NCBI RefSeq assembly: GCF_024494645.1
Contig: NZ_JANHDJ010000006.1
Coordinates: 1 to 64,000 of the forward strand
From: Halohasta litorea
Lineage (GTDB): Archaea; Halobacteriota; Halobacteria; Halobacteriales; Haloferacaceae
DNA length: 64,000 bases
Reading direction: 5' to 3'
In this document: piece after piece, positions 15,051-22,201 of the stretch
How the letters are laid out: each line of letters opens with the position of its first letter
Position numbering within the stretch: position 1 is the stretch's first letter
Notes under the pieces: generated by a model
The model's input: only the letters and a program-made list of their open reading frames with translations
The model's database searches: none
Told to the model about the DNA's origin: nothing
Translations under genes and position numbers: made by a program

Positions 15051-15143
15051 ATGGAGAAGCATATCGGATATCCCATCGCCGCCGGCTGCTTCCTGTCCAG
15101 CACGCTCGTCACCGCCGCGATCTTCGTCTCGCTGCTCGGATGA
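15051..15143 (+). CDS. Single-span membrane micro-protein (30 aa)
   Basis: MEKHIGYPIAAG followed by about 18 hydrophobic residues ending SLLG: one membrane span with a tiny N-terminal domain. It starts 2 nt after the previous stop, which suggests coupled translation. Other micro-membrane proteins occur at 18073, 18222 and 19919. Confidence 0.55.
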   Translation: MEKHIGYPIAAGCFLSSTLVTAAIFVSLLG

Positions 15144-15164
15144 CACCGGTTGTTCGTTTTTGCG

Positions 15165-15272
15165 CGTGCCCTCCCCCGTCGCCCGGAGGGTCGGACCGCA
15201 ACGTTCCACCTCCCTCCCCTCCTCCCCTCCTCGACGCTCTCTCAACACCGCCCGAGCGTCTCGGCTGCGCCG
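15165..15272. repeat. Divergent R90-like repeat
   Basis: C/T-rich block with TCAACACCGCCCGAGCG and CTCGGCTGCGCC at its 3' end; it matches R90 only in the 3' third. It is the rightmost trace of the family. Confidence 0.45.
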
Positions 15273-15327
15273 GAGGCCTGTCTGTGGGGACCGGGCGAAG
15301 CGAAGCTCACAAAAATAGGGACGCCCC

Positions 15328-15366
15328 GCAGAGAGTTTCTACCCTCCGAGTGGAGGCGGAGAGAGA
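15328..15366 (+). promoter_or_regulatory. Palindromic promoter module 14
   Basis: CGCAGAGAG, TTTCTA at 15336, CCTCC-GAGT-GGAGG, GGAGAGAG. It lies 40 nt before the ATG at 15376. Confidence 0.8.
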
Positions 15367-15375
15367 TAAAACAAC

Positions 15376-15606
15376 ATGTGTGACTCATACGTCATTGACC
15401 AACCGGAAGCAGCGCAAGCGGCGCGAGAAAGCGCAGACCACGGGGCATTCGAAGTCGTCGTCCTCGACGCAGACGACGCCGAGCTCGGCACGCTCGATCG
15501 AACGTTCTCCAACGACTTCGACGCCACCATGGCGGCGCGCGAAGCCGAAATCCCGGACATCGGCGTCTCAACCGAGATCCGAGACGCTGCGGACGAAACG
15601 CACTGA
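15376..15606 (+). CDS. Hypothetical acidic protein (76 aa)
   Basis: Not recognised. A compact alpha/beta sequence: a helix near 9-22, a strand (FEVVVLDADD), then a helix near 45-58. No cysteine pairs beyond Cys2. The start is set by module 14. It is a single-gene unit upstream of the triple-module promoter of 16100. Confidence 0.6.
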   Translation: MCDSYVIDQPEAAQAARESADHGAFEVVVLDADDAELGTLDRTFSNDFDATMAAREAEIPDIGVSTEIRDAADETH

Positions 15607-15706
15607 GGGAACCTGTCTTGTCAATCATTCTAACGCAGATGGTCGAAGCGATTGACAAGACACGACTTCGGGTTTCCGACGGGCTGGACGGCCAGCTCGA
15701 CGCTCC

Positions 15707-15743
15707 GCTGGGGAGTTTTTACTCCTCGATGGAGGTACAGGAG
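15707..15743 (+). promoter_or_regulatory. Palindromic promoter module 15 (first of a triplet)
   Basis: GGGGAG, TTTTTA at 15716, CTCC-TCGAT-GGAG, CAGGAG. An ATG at 15744 opens a frame that runs to 16094; that frame is treated as doubtful. Confidence 0.7.
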
Positions 15744-15839
15744 ATGATTCGAAAGCAGGCACTCGGGGGAGATTCCAGTCTCGACTCGCGGCGAGTTGAG
15801 TGTGAATGTCCCGCCTGGCCCCTGTCCAGCAGTCCGTCC

Positions 15840-15876
15840 CAGCGAGGTTTGTATTCCTCGGGGATGGGCGAAGGGG
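15840..15876 (+). promoter_or_regulatory. Palindromic promoter module 16 (second of a triplet)
   Basis: GCGAGG, TTTGTA at 15848, TTCCTCGGGGATGGGCGAAGGGG. It lies 132 bp after module 15. Confidence 0.65.
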
Positions 15877-15974
15877 AACTCGAATTCTCTTCGACCAACG
15901 GTGTTCGGGATATCGTCCTCTGCGGTGAGGATGACAGCGAGCGCCGCCGCGCCCTGTCAGTCCAGGTGCGTGAG

Positions 15975-16011
15975 TTGGGGAGTTTGTATTCCCAATTTGG
16001 GGTAGGGGGAG
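15975..16011 (+). promoter_or_regulatory. Palindromic promoter module 17 (third of a triplet)
   Basis: GGGGAG, TTTGTA at 15983, TCCC-AATTTG-GGGTA, GGGGGA. It lies 135 bp after module 16 and 117 nt before the ATG at 16100. Confidence 0.7.
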
Positions 16012-16099
16012 ATGTGATCGAGGCAGTCCAGACAGACTGTCTCGGTGCGAATCCCCAAACGGCAGATGCGGTTGCGGTCAAACAATCCAAGTGATAACA

Positions 16100-17017
16100 A
16101 TGTCGACAGAAGCATCCCAGAACGGCGGTAGCATGGCCAGTACGAACACCAACGACGAGCTCAACGTCTTCGTGGCGGCACTCGGGCTGACGGGCAACGA
16201 TCGGTACGTTCGCGACATGGACGCACTCGCGGACCGCGCTGAGGAGGGCATCAAGAAGATCGCGGCGATGGCCGACCAGCGTGTCGACAACATCGTCGTT
16301 CGCGAGAACTACGCGCTCTCGCAGCTCCTCGAAGAGCGATTCGACGACGACGTCTTCCCCGACGTGGAGTATTACAGCATGGACTGGCGGATGTTCCTCG
16401 ACGACCCTGCGGAGGACGGCGACAACTTCTCCGTGGAGGGCGTGATGATGGAGGACGATGTCCCGGTCGGCCAGCTGATGGCCGCCGAGCACGGCGTCGA
16501 CGCGAGTGCGTTCGACCTGAGCGATCGCGATGATCGCAACGACATCGACTACAGTCTCCTCGAGCAGTCGCGGATCAACCGCGCGAAGGCCAAGGCGCGT
16601 GGAAAGACGGACGAGCGTGTGTACAACGACTACTTCGACACGGTCACGACGGCGACGCACGCCGTCTTCCTCCACGACGGCACCGACCGGGGGATGGAGG
16701 CGATCACGACGGCTCGCGGCACGAATCCGTGGGTCAAGTACGCAACGGAGCTCAGCGGCGACTACGTGGACGTTTCGGCCAACAAGGACGGCGATCAGAT
16801 CCTCGACTGGGCGCGCTACCTCGTCGAGTCCTCGCGCAGCGATGTCGAGGTCGAGGACCTGACGGACGGGCAGGTGGCGGACCTGCGTGCCCGGCTGTCG
16901 GCCGACGACCTGGAGTACCTCGGACTGGAGCCGCAGGCGGCCCCGGAGACGGAGCCGGAACCGGACGCGGCTGTGGCGGCGGAGGCCAGCGAGGTCTCCC
17001 CGGCGCAGGCTGACTGA
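16100..17017 (+). CDS. Large acidic paralogue B, possibly SLOG-like (305 aa)
   Basis: Clear paralogue of the gene at 5878. It shares NDRYVRDMDALAD (near 33), DNIVVRENYALSQLLEE, MDWRMFLDDPAEDGDNFSVE, FDLSDRDDRNDIDY, a basic RAKAKARGKTDER helix, HAVFLHDGTDRG, and VEVEDLTDGQVADLRARLS. The Ala/Pro/Glu-rich tail is also shared. The match extends to the triple promoter, so gene and control region were probably duplicated together. Function unknown; SLOG/DUF2493-like nucleotide binding is only a guess from the strand order. Confidence 0.75.
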   Translation: MSTEASQNGGSMASTNTNDELNVFVAALGLTGNDRYVRDMDALADRAEEGIKKIAAMADQRVDNIVVRENYALSQLLEERFDDDVFPDVEYYSMDWRMFLDDPAEDGDNFSVEGVMMEDDVPVGQLMAAEHGVDASAFDLSDRDDRNDIDYSLLEQSRINRAKAKARGKTDERVYNDYFDTVTTATHAVFLHDGTDRGMEAITTARGTNPWVKYATELSGDYVDVSANKDGDQILDWARYLVESSRSDVEVEDLTDGQVADLRARLSADDLEYLGLEPQAAPETEPEPDAAVAAEASEVSPAQAD

Positions 17018-17112
17018 ACGCTCCACTCGGCACCAGTCTCTCCAACCCATCCCTGGAGGGGATCACCCCTCCGCCATTCATCGGGTCGATACGACCCACC
17101 AACGACACCCAC

Positions 17113-17185
17113 CACACACCGTTTTTCCAGTGTTTTTCATGCTATCGCCCCACATGTTCTCCCACACCGTTTTTCCAGTGTTCTT
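17113..17185 (+). repeat. T-rich 25-bp repeat, two copies (possible terminator)
   Basis: Copies at 17113-17137 and 17161-17185 match those at 7743 and 7791 and have the same 48-bp offset, with unrelated sequence between them. They follow the stop codon of the gene at 16100 by about 96 nt. The gap 17018-17275 holds nothing else recognisable. Confidence 0.6.
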
Positions 17186-17276
17186 CTCGGCGACGATCGC
17201 CCACCCGAACAGGCGTTCTGTAGCGGATACAGCCCCGCTACCGGCACAGTCCACCCCGACAGCCCCGCCTGAGCGC

Positions 17277-17314
17277 CCCAGAGAGTTTGTACCCTCCGAG
17301 GGGCGGCGAGGAGG
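17277..17314 (+). promoter_or_regulatory. Palindromic promoter module 18
   Basis: CAGAGAG, TTTGTA at 17286, CCCTCCGAGGGGCGGCGAGG. It lies 34 nt before a 10-codon leader frame and 68 nt before the gene at 17354. Confidence 0.7.
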
Positions 17315-17319
17315 TCAGA

Positions 17320-17352
17320 ATGAACATTCCACCACTCACGAGAGGAGACTAG
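17320..17352 (+). CDS. Possible leader peptide frame (10 aa)
   Basis: MNIPPLTRGD and stop. It is the first ATG after module 18 at the usual distance and ends 1 nt before the ATG of the next gene. Its end also carries GGAG, which can act as a ribosome binding site for 17354. Similar short frames precede 22202, 44918 and 53274. Confidence 0.35.
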   Translation: MNIPPLTRGD

Positions 17353-17353
17353 C

Positions 17354-17515
17354 ATGGGAGAACAGCCACCAGTCATTGGGATCCACGATCCCGATCCGAC
17401 GACAGAGCTCTGTACGACGGAGACGGACATCTTCGTCTGCTACGATCCGGAGGACCCGGACTCGACACTGCTCCAAGGCGGCGGCCTTCACGCACCGGGG
17501 CCGTCGATCGGGTAG
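17354..17515 (+). CDS. Hypothetical acidic micro-protein (53 aa)
   Basis: Asp/Pro/Thr-rich, with cysteines at 20 and 29 and a Gly-rich C-terminus. No family is recognised. AGAGGAG lies 7-13 nt upstream of the ATG and is a plausible Shine-Dalgarno site, unusual here because most module-driven genes have almost no leader. It is followed by the first 17-bp tandem repeat region. Confidence 0.5.
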   Translation: MGEQPPVIGIHDPDPTTELCTTETDIFVCYDPEDPDSTLLQGGGLHAPGPSIG

Positions 17516-17640
17516 TGCCAAGCCCAGCCCAACAGCGAGTCGCTGCTGCCACGACCGCGTGTTCGGGCCACACGGCCATACGGAGTCGCAGATCAACACC
17601 GGCAGCGAGGAGCGCGATGCGACTGCCAGCTGGGGCTCGG

Positions 17641-17947
17641 GTGCCCGCAACAACCGGGTGCCCCCAACAACCAGTGTCGCTTGAGTTTTGGTGCCCGCAA
17701 CAACCGAGATACGAGGGGCTCCGGTGCCCTCTCCTGCCCGGTGCCCTCAATAACCCGTAGCCAGCCAGACTCGCAGAGCGAGCCAGGAAGGCAGTGCGTA
17801 GTGTGGGCGATGCCGGTGCCCTCAACTGCCCGGTGCCCCCCGTTGCCCGGTGCCCCCCGTTGCCCGGTGCCCCCTACTGCCCGGTGCCCCTACTGCCCGG
17901 TGCCCCCTACTGCCCAAACGGTCCAAGCTCGGGTGCCCCCTACTGGC
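17641..17947. repeat. 17-bp tandem repeat array A
   Basis: Degenerate units of GGTGCCCYYNANTGCCC. The best run is six units from 17815 to 17915 (one is 16 bp), followed by ACGGTCCAAGCTCGGGTGCC, a block that is also in array B near 29086. Irregular units (GTGCCCGCAACAACCGG) extend back to 17641. Open frames through it are Pro/Cys/Arg repeats and are rejected. The whole gap 17516-18031 holds only this array. Confidence 0.85.
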
Positions 17948-18029
17948 TACTTCTGGCCGCTATCGAAGAGCAGGCGGGTCTGATCGGACAGCAGCACCCC
18001 TCAGCCAGTGACATCCCGGTGAGCGTATC

Positions 18030-18066
18030 GTAGAGAGTTTCTAAACCCCGTTTGGGGTAGAGGAAT
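18030..18066 (+). promoter_or_regulatory. Palindromic promoter module 19
   Basis: TAGAGAG, TTTCTA at 18038, perfect ACCCC-GTTT-GGGGT, AGAGG. It lies 35 nt before the ATG at 18073 and is one of the cleanest copies. Confidence 0.85.
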
Positions 18067-18072
18067 TAGATA

Positions 18073-18225
18073 ATGCCCATCACCCCACCAGATTTCCTGA
18101 CGATCGTCGCGACGACAGCACCGCCCGCCATCGCCGCCGCCATCCTACTGACCATTCTGGGAGTTCTCGGGTGGCTCGAGGCCGGCGCATCTCCTTCCAC
18201 GCCGCACGTGAGGTCGTGGCGATGA
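18073..18225 (+). CDS. Single-span membrane micro-protein (50 aa)
   Basis: Residues about 8-36 are hydrophobic (DFLTIVATTAPPAIAAAILL...), with a short polar C-terminus. The start is set by module 19. It overlaps the next gene by 4 nt (ATGA), so the pair at 18073 and 18222 probably acts together at the membrane. Confidence 0.6.
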   Translation: MPITPPDFLTIVATTAPPAIAAAILLTILGVLGWLEAGASPSTPHVRSWR

Positions 18226-18518
18226 GCACCCCGCCGAAGGCTGGCGACACCGACACTCTCCCACCGATGTCGACACAGAGTGCGTTCACCGACACCCAAC
18301 TCCGACCCATCTGCCGGATCGCCGTTCGAGCAGCCGCCGACGCCGTCGTCTGGCTCGGGAAGGTGTTCCTGTTCTTCGCAACAGTGGCCTTCGTCAGCGT
18401 CGCCGTCGCGCTGCTCGCGACAACGGCGGTGGGCGGCGGAGCATTGATTATCTCCGCGATGTTCTACCTCAGGTACGTACCCATCCGCCCGACACCGATG
18501 CTGTCCCACCACCAGTGA
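18222..18518 (+). CDS. Membrane protein with two hydrophobic segments (98 aa)
   Basis: Polar N-terminus of about 35 residues, then a long hydrophobic stretch (VWLGKVFLFFATVAFVSVAVALLATT...IISAMFYL, about residues 43-85) that could cross the membrane twice. Not recognised. Coupled to the gene upstream by ATGA; the next start also lies at its stop codon. Confidence 0.6.
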   Translation: MSTPPKAGDTDTLPPMSTQSAFTDTQLRPICRIAVRAAADAVVWLGKVFLFFATVAFVSVAVALLATTAVGGGALIISAMFYLRYVPIRPTPMLSHHQ

Positions 18519-18526
18519 ACTCACCC

Positions 18527-19270
18527 ATGGACGCTACCCACCGCGCCGACGCCGACGCACCCACCCCAGCAAATCGCACCCTCGAGATCGGGTACCTCCC
18601 CGACGAGTTCGGCATCCTGTTACCCGACAGTTCCGGATTTTCCATCCGGAAGCAAGCCGGGATGAGCTGTCGGAAACTCCAACTCGACGGCCAGTTCCTC
18701 CCGCTCAAACGACCCCAGATCAACCGAGGCTTCCCCGACTGGTTCCCGCAGGACGACGACGCTCTCTCACCGGGCGACTCCCACCCGGTGACCAAGTACG
18801 ACCTCGAAACCATTCCCGATCGGGATTACCACACTCTCCCCGACTGGGTGAAAGCACGCCCGCTCGTTGTGTTCCACAACTTCGAGGAGTTCTCCTACTG
18901 GCTGGACTCCGTGTGGTTCTACGGCCGCAACGACCTCATCGAGGAGGTCCGCAAGTGGAACTACGACCCGTCTGGCCATCTCCTCGACCGGACGATGACC
19001 GAGACGTGGGACAGCCTCGACGACATCTGGGCCGCCATCGAAGCGGAACTCGCCTTCACGTTCGACGAGTTCGACTACTTCGACCATGTCACCAGCTCAA
19101 AGAGCGACACCGACCTCCCGCTCGATCCCGACATCCACCAGACCCCGTGTGAGGGGGTCAAATGGATCACTCTCACCGGAAGCAAATACTACGACGGCAA
19201 GCCTCTCTGCCCATGGGCCGAGGAACTCAAAGGCGAGACGGTTATGCTGCTCTACCCCAACTGCGAATAA
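18527..19270 (+). CDS. Hypothetical protein, Trp/Asp-rich (247 aa)
   Basis: Not recognised. Soluble, very acidic and rich in Trp, Tyr and Phe (PDWFPQDDDALSPGD, NFEEFSYWLDSVWFYGRNDLIEEV). A GTG at 18515 overlapping the preceding stop is an alternative start in the same frame. It is the third gene of the 18073 operon, so it may bind the cytoplasmic side of the two small membrane proteins. Confidence 0.65.
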   Translation: MDATHRADADAPTPANRTLEIGYLPDEFGILLPDSSGFSIRKQAGMSCRKLQLDGQFLPLKRPQINRGFPDWFPQDDDALSPGDSHPVTKYDLETIPDRDYHTLPDWVKARPLVVFHNFEEFSYWLDSVWFYGRNDLIEEVRKWNYDPSGHLLDRTMTETWDSLDDIWAAIEAELAFTFDEFDYFDHVTSSKSDTDLPLDPDIHQTPCEGVKWITLTGSKYYDGKPLCPWAEELKGETVMLLYPNCE

Positions 19271-19305
19271 CCGTCTTAGCGTCGCACACCTCTGTTTAGG
19301 GGTGG

Positions 19306-19342
19306 CCGGGAGGTATTTATGTACCTCGTTGGAGGTAGAAGG
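19306..19342 (+). promoter_or_regulatory. Palindromic promoter module 20
   Basis: GGGAGG, TATTTAT at 19314, perfect TACCTC-GTTG-GAGGTA arms, AGAAGG. It lies 35 nt before the ATG at 19349. Confidence 0.85.
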
Positions 19343-19348
19343 TGAACC

Positions 19349-19918
19349 ATGATCCAGAGCAAGATAAGCCTCGTCCGTGTGAGTCGCTACGTTCCAATCA
19401 TAGTCACAATCGCGCTGCTCGCGACGATCGGCCTCGCGATGACCGCCGCCCCTGCGTCCGCCGCCAACTACAGTGACGAACTCAACGACACCGAAGAAGA
19501 GATGCTCGCGACCACCAACGACACTCTCGACAACCACTCCGAACTGTCCGCTGAAGCGACTACCGAGCCCCTGACGGGCTGTTTCGCCGGTAGCGGTCAC
19601 GCTCTCGATATCGGAAACGGATCGGCGACGATCGACGGCCTCGTTCATGCCTCCATCCTCACCGACCCGACCAACGGCAACGAGTTCGGCGTTGAACTCG
19701 CCGGCCAGATCAACGATGACGAAATCATCTCTCTCGCGGCTGGCGTCCGTCTGAGCCGCAGCGGCCTTCTCGAAGACGGGGTCAACCCGTTTGCCGCGTT
19801 CGACCTTTTGTACAACTACAATTTCCAGCTCCCGATGTTCTCCGGCATGATCGACCAGTCGACCTACACCGAGACCACGCCCCCGCTCACCTCCGCCGCT
19901 GGTGAGGTCGAGTGTTAG
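19349..19918 (+). CDS. Secreted protein with Sec-type signal peptide (189 aa)
   Basis: A basic start and hydrophobic core (YVPIIVTIALLATIGLAMTA) followed by APASAANY, a signal-peptidase-like A-x-A site near residue 38. The exported part is acidic and Asn/Thr-rich, with cysteines near 77 and 189. Mature function unknown. The stop is directly followed by the next ATG (TAGATG), so it forms an operon with the membrane protein at 19919. Confidence 0.7.
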   Translation: MIQSKISLVRVSRYVPIIVTIALLATIGLAMTAAPASAANYSDELNDTEEEMLATTNDTLDNHSELSAEATTEPLTGCFAGSGHALDIGNGSATIDGLVHASILTDPTNGNEFGVELAGQINDDEIISLAAGVRLSRSGLLEDGVNPFAAFDLLYNYNFQLPMFSGMIDQSTYTETTPPLTSAAGEVEC

Positions 19919-20191
19919 ATGCGCTCAAGACCAACCCAGATCAGTAATACAGAACACGAGAACGAGAATCCAGAAGCTCGACGTCGACACCGAAACCAGC
20001 GCGAACTCCCTGCTGTCGGAATCGTGATGGCGTGGCTCTCGCTGGGCTTCACCAGCGTAGCGTATGGCGTCATCACCAATCCCAGCACCCCTTCGATCGG
20101 CAGTATCGGTATGCTCGGCGTGATTCTCTTTGGGCTCGCCACCGGACTCTGCTTGACGCTCGCCGTCGTTAGGCTGTTGCGAAGGGCTTGA
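19919..20191 (+). CDS. Two-span membrane protein (90 aa)
   Basis: Charged N-terminus of about 30 residues, then two hydrophobic segments (about 33-53 and 63-84) and a final LLRRA anchor. The start abuts the stop of the secreted-protein gene. Not recognised; a holder or release partner for the upstream protein is possible. Confidence 0.6.
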   Translation: MRSRPTQISNTEHENENPEARRRHRNQRELPAVGIVMAWLSLGFTSVAYGVITNPSTPSIGSIGMLGVILFGLATGLCLTLAVVRLLRRA

Positions 20192-20237
20192 CTCACCCTC
20201 AACACGAACGACCGTCCGAAGCGAGATACCGCAGTAG

Positions 20238-20276
20238 AGCCCGAGAGTTTGTACATCCCGACTGAAATGGAGGAGA
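20238..20276 (+). promoter_or_regulatory. Palindromic promoter module 21
   Basis: CCGAGAG, TTTGTA at 20248, CATCCCGACTGAAATGGAGGAGAG. It lies 32 nt before the ATG at 20280. Confidence 0.7.
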
Positions 20277-20279
20277 GAG

Positions 20280-20375
20280 ATGACCACTCACCCACCCCCG
20301 ACGACAAGAACATTTATCTTGTCTGTTAGTGACTCGCATAGTATGCCCATCAACCGACGGTATCGACGATCCTAA
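20280..20375 (+). CDS. Possible micro-protein (31 aa)
   Basis: Short frame beginning MTTHPPPTT and ending RRYRRS. Its only support is the correct distance from module 21. A second TATA-like box (TTTATC near 20313) inside it probably serves the gene at 20423. Confidence 0.35.
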   Translation: MTTHPPPTTRTFILSVSDSHSMPINRRYRRS

Positions 20376-20422
20376 TCCACACTCAATGAATCAACGGACA
20401 CACCAACACACCACCCACACCC

Positions 20423-20929
20423 ATGAGCATCACGACGAATCCAGAAAACGGAAGTACAGCGCCCCTGGGGCCGGCTGACCCCCTTGAGCAATACGACTTC
20501 ACGACGGTCCTCACCGTCACCGGACAGGACAGTCCCGAACCAGCAACCTACGAACTCCACGCAACGAGGACGTACCGCACCATCCAAGACGTCACCGCCG
20601 TTTGGCCCGGCTGTTCCGACCTCGCGAACATCATCCGGCATTTCATCCACCGCCCGATCACCATCGAAGGCGACACCACGGAACCGACCCCTCGGCACGG
20701 TGTCGACATCTCGATCGTCTTCAAGGCCGGTACAGCAGGGCGGTTCCACCCGGTCGACATCCGTCTCGCCAACGTGAGCGTTGACCGCTTCGATATCGAC
20801 CCCGGCTTCTGGCAGATCAACGATCGCCTGGAGCAAATCCTCACTGAGCAGACCGCCGGACTCGTCGCCACCCAGATCCCGTACCGTGGCCGCAAGTACG
20901 AGACCGAAACGCCGTTCGCTACGGAATAG
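20423..20929 (+). CDS. Hypothetical protein (168 aa)
   Basis: Not recognised. Alpha/beta sequence with a Thr-rich strand region (YDFTTVLTVTGQD) and a HGVDISIVFKAG segment. The basic end PYRGRKYETETPF could contact nucleic acid. First gene before the MazG-like gene, from which it is separated by 66 nt. Confidence 0.6.
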   Translation: MSITTNPENGSTAPLGPADPLEQYDFTTVLTVTGQDSPEPATYELHATRTYRTIQDVTAVWPGCSDLANIIRHFIHRPITIEGDTTEPTPRHGVDISIVFKAGTAGRFHPVDIRLANVSVDRFDIDPGFWQINDRLEQILTEQTAGLVATQIPYRGRKYETETPFATE

Positions 20930-20995
20930 GCCCCCAGTAGCGTTATATCGGCGCGCTCCGACTGCTACGATAATGACGGTGAGTAGCTAGCCCGT

Positions 20996-21316
20996 ATGAC
21001 AGAAGCACTAGAAGACGAACCTGAACCTGAACGGTGGGATGCCGCGCTTTCCGAGTCTGATCTGCGGAAGCGAGCCGACCTCGCTTGGAGCAGAGATTCG
21101 CAACTTAACAAGGCCGCCGAAGAGTTCTCGGAACTCTCAGCAGCGATCAACCGAAGCCTGAACGGACAACAGGAACGGGAAAGCCTTCTCCAAGAGCTCG
21201 TCGACGCGCGGGTGATGCTTTGGCAGTTGGAGTTGCTGTTCACCGACGAAGAGCTCACCGAGGAATTGGAAACCGTCCTCGACGACTTGGACCACCGACT
21301 GGAGCTGTTCGGGTAA
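20996..21316 (+). CDS. MazG-like nucleotide pyrophosphohydrolase (106 aa)
   Basis: The all-helical MazG-type core is visible: KAAEEFSELSAAINR (EExxE metal site, about residues 39-53) and LLQELVDARVMLWQLEL (ExxD, about 64-80). Such enzymes hydrolyse (d)NTPs to monophosphate and pyrophosphate, cleaning or shrinking nucleotide pools; phages and plasmids often carry them (family knowledge). It heads a tight run with 21318 and 21725. With the dCTP deaminase at 43495 it suggests control of dNTP pools. Confidence 0.75.
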   Translation: MTEALEDEPEPERWDAALSESDLRKRADLAWSRDSQLNKAAEEFSELSAAINRSLNGQQERESLLQELVDARVMLWQLELLFTDEELTEELETVLDDLDHRLELFG

Positions 21317-21317
21317 C

Positions 21318-21728
21318 ATGTCTGACCGAGATACCGACCGCGACAGCCCGCCTGAGATGCCAGATCCACCCGACCATCCCGAGTGGAACGGTGTTGAAAC
21401 GTGGTCGAGAGCCAACCTCCGGTACCCAGTCCCCGGCGGCTGGGATATCGACGATCATGGTCCGTTCCACACCACGTGGGTTCACCAAGACGGGGCCAAA
21501 CTGACCCGCTCCTCGAAGCGGACCCCCGGCCCGAAGGACACCTTCGCGTTCAAACTTGACGGGACAGAGGTCCACCGCGTCGACACCGGCCCCAAGCGAA
21601 CCGAGCTACGAGAACAGACCGTCTGGCTGTTAACCTTCTACGACGAGGACGAAGACATCGACACGCCGGAAGCGTTCGAGCACCGAGTCCGCGAGAAGCA
21701 GAACCGGTCGCTAGGTGACTTCGCATGA
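21318..21728 (+). CDS. Hypothetical protein (136 aa), MazG operon
   Basis: Begins 1 nt after the MazG-like stop. Asp/Pro-rich start, then a beta-rich core with several Trp (VPGGWDIDDHGPFHTTWVHQDG) and a charged C-terminal helix. Not recognised. The next gene overlaps its stop by 4 nt. Confidence 0.65.
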   Translation: MSDRDTDRDSPPEMPDPPDHPEWNGVETWSRANLRYPVPGGWDIDDHGPFHTTWVHQDGAKLTRSSKRTPGPKDTFAFKLDGTEVHRVDTGPKRTELREQTVWLLTFYDEDEDIDTPEAFEHRVREKQNRSLGDFA

Positions 21729-22027
21729 GCAACGACCCCGACGAGGCTAACGGCGTCACCATTCACACGACCAGCGGCGAAACACTCGACGTCCAACACG
21801 TGGTCCGGCACTTCGAGAAAGACTGGGCGTACGCGAGTCGGATCACCGACAGCGACACGGTCGAGACCAACCGTCTCGTCATCCAGACCGAGAACATCGT
21901 CGCGATCGACGCCAAGTACATCAAGCGGACAACAGTCCCCAAGATCCGCATCCACCACTCAGGCAACGGCGCGGATTTCGACCATATGGACGGCGACCTC
22001 GCGTTCGAACTCGATCCAGACGAGTAA
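21725..22027 (+). CDS. Hypothetical protein (100 aa), MazG operon
   Basis: Starts within the previous stop (ATGA). A compact beta-rich sequence (GVTIHTTSGETLDVQHVVRHF...NRLVIQTENIVAIDAKYI) of a kind seen in small barrel proteins. Not recognised; probably co-expressed with the MazG-like enzyme. Confidence 0.65.
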   Translation: MSNDPDEANGVTIHTTSGETLDVQHVVRHFEKDWAYASRITDSDTVETNRLVIQTENIVAIDAKYIKRTTVPKIRIHHSGNGADFDHMDGDLAFELDPDE

Positions 22028-22073
22028 CGCCCACGAGGCTACGCCGGCACACCCACACCACTCCCGCGTGAAG

Positions 22074-22112
22074 CTCCAGAGGGGGTTTTTAACCCCCGTT
22101 TGGAGCGAGGGA
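22074..22112 (+). promoter_or_regulatory. Palindromic promoter module 22 (TATA inside hairpin)
   Basis: GGGGG-TTTTTAA-CCCCC places the TATA-like box in the loop of a hairpin; outer CTCCA/TGGAG arms extend it. GCGAGGG follows. It lies 38 nt before the short frame at 22124. Confidence 0.75.
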
Positions 22113-22123
22113 TATTCTCAAAG

Positions 22124-22201
22124 ATGTATCCGAAACCCACCCAGTCCACCGGCCGAGCCGCCCCAGCCAGCCTTGAACCCCAGTTCACACTTCGAAACTG
22201 A
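22124..22201 (+). CDS. Possible leader peptide frame (25 aa)
   Basis: First ATG after module 22 at the usual spacing. It is Pro/Ala-rich and ends TGA immediately before the ATG at 22202 with no gap, which would allow translational coupling. Confidence 0.4.
   Translation: MYPKPTQSTGRAAPASLEPQFTLRN

Noticed and set aside
15744-16094. 116-codon frame before paralogue B
   Set aside because: Same situation as at 5545: two promoter modules lie within it. It may be translated, but there is no independent support.
15719-17050. 443-codon minus-strand frame opposite paralogue B
   Set aside because: Antisense shadow; it even continues through the promoter modules of the + strand gene.
17641-17947. 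CRISPR array or protein-coding Pro/Cys repeat
   Set aside because: The 17-bp units are contiguous with no spacers, and the open frames through them are low-complexity translations in several frames at once.
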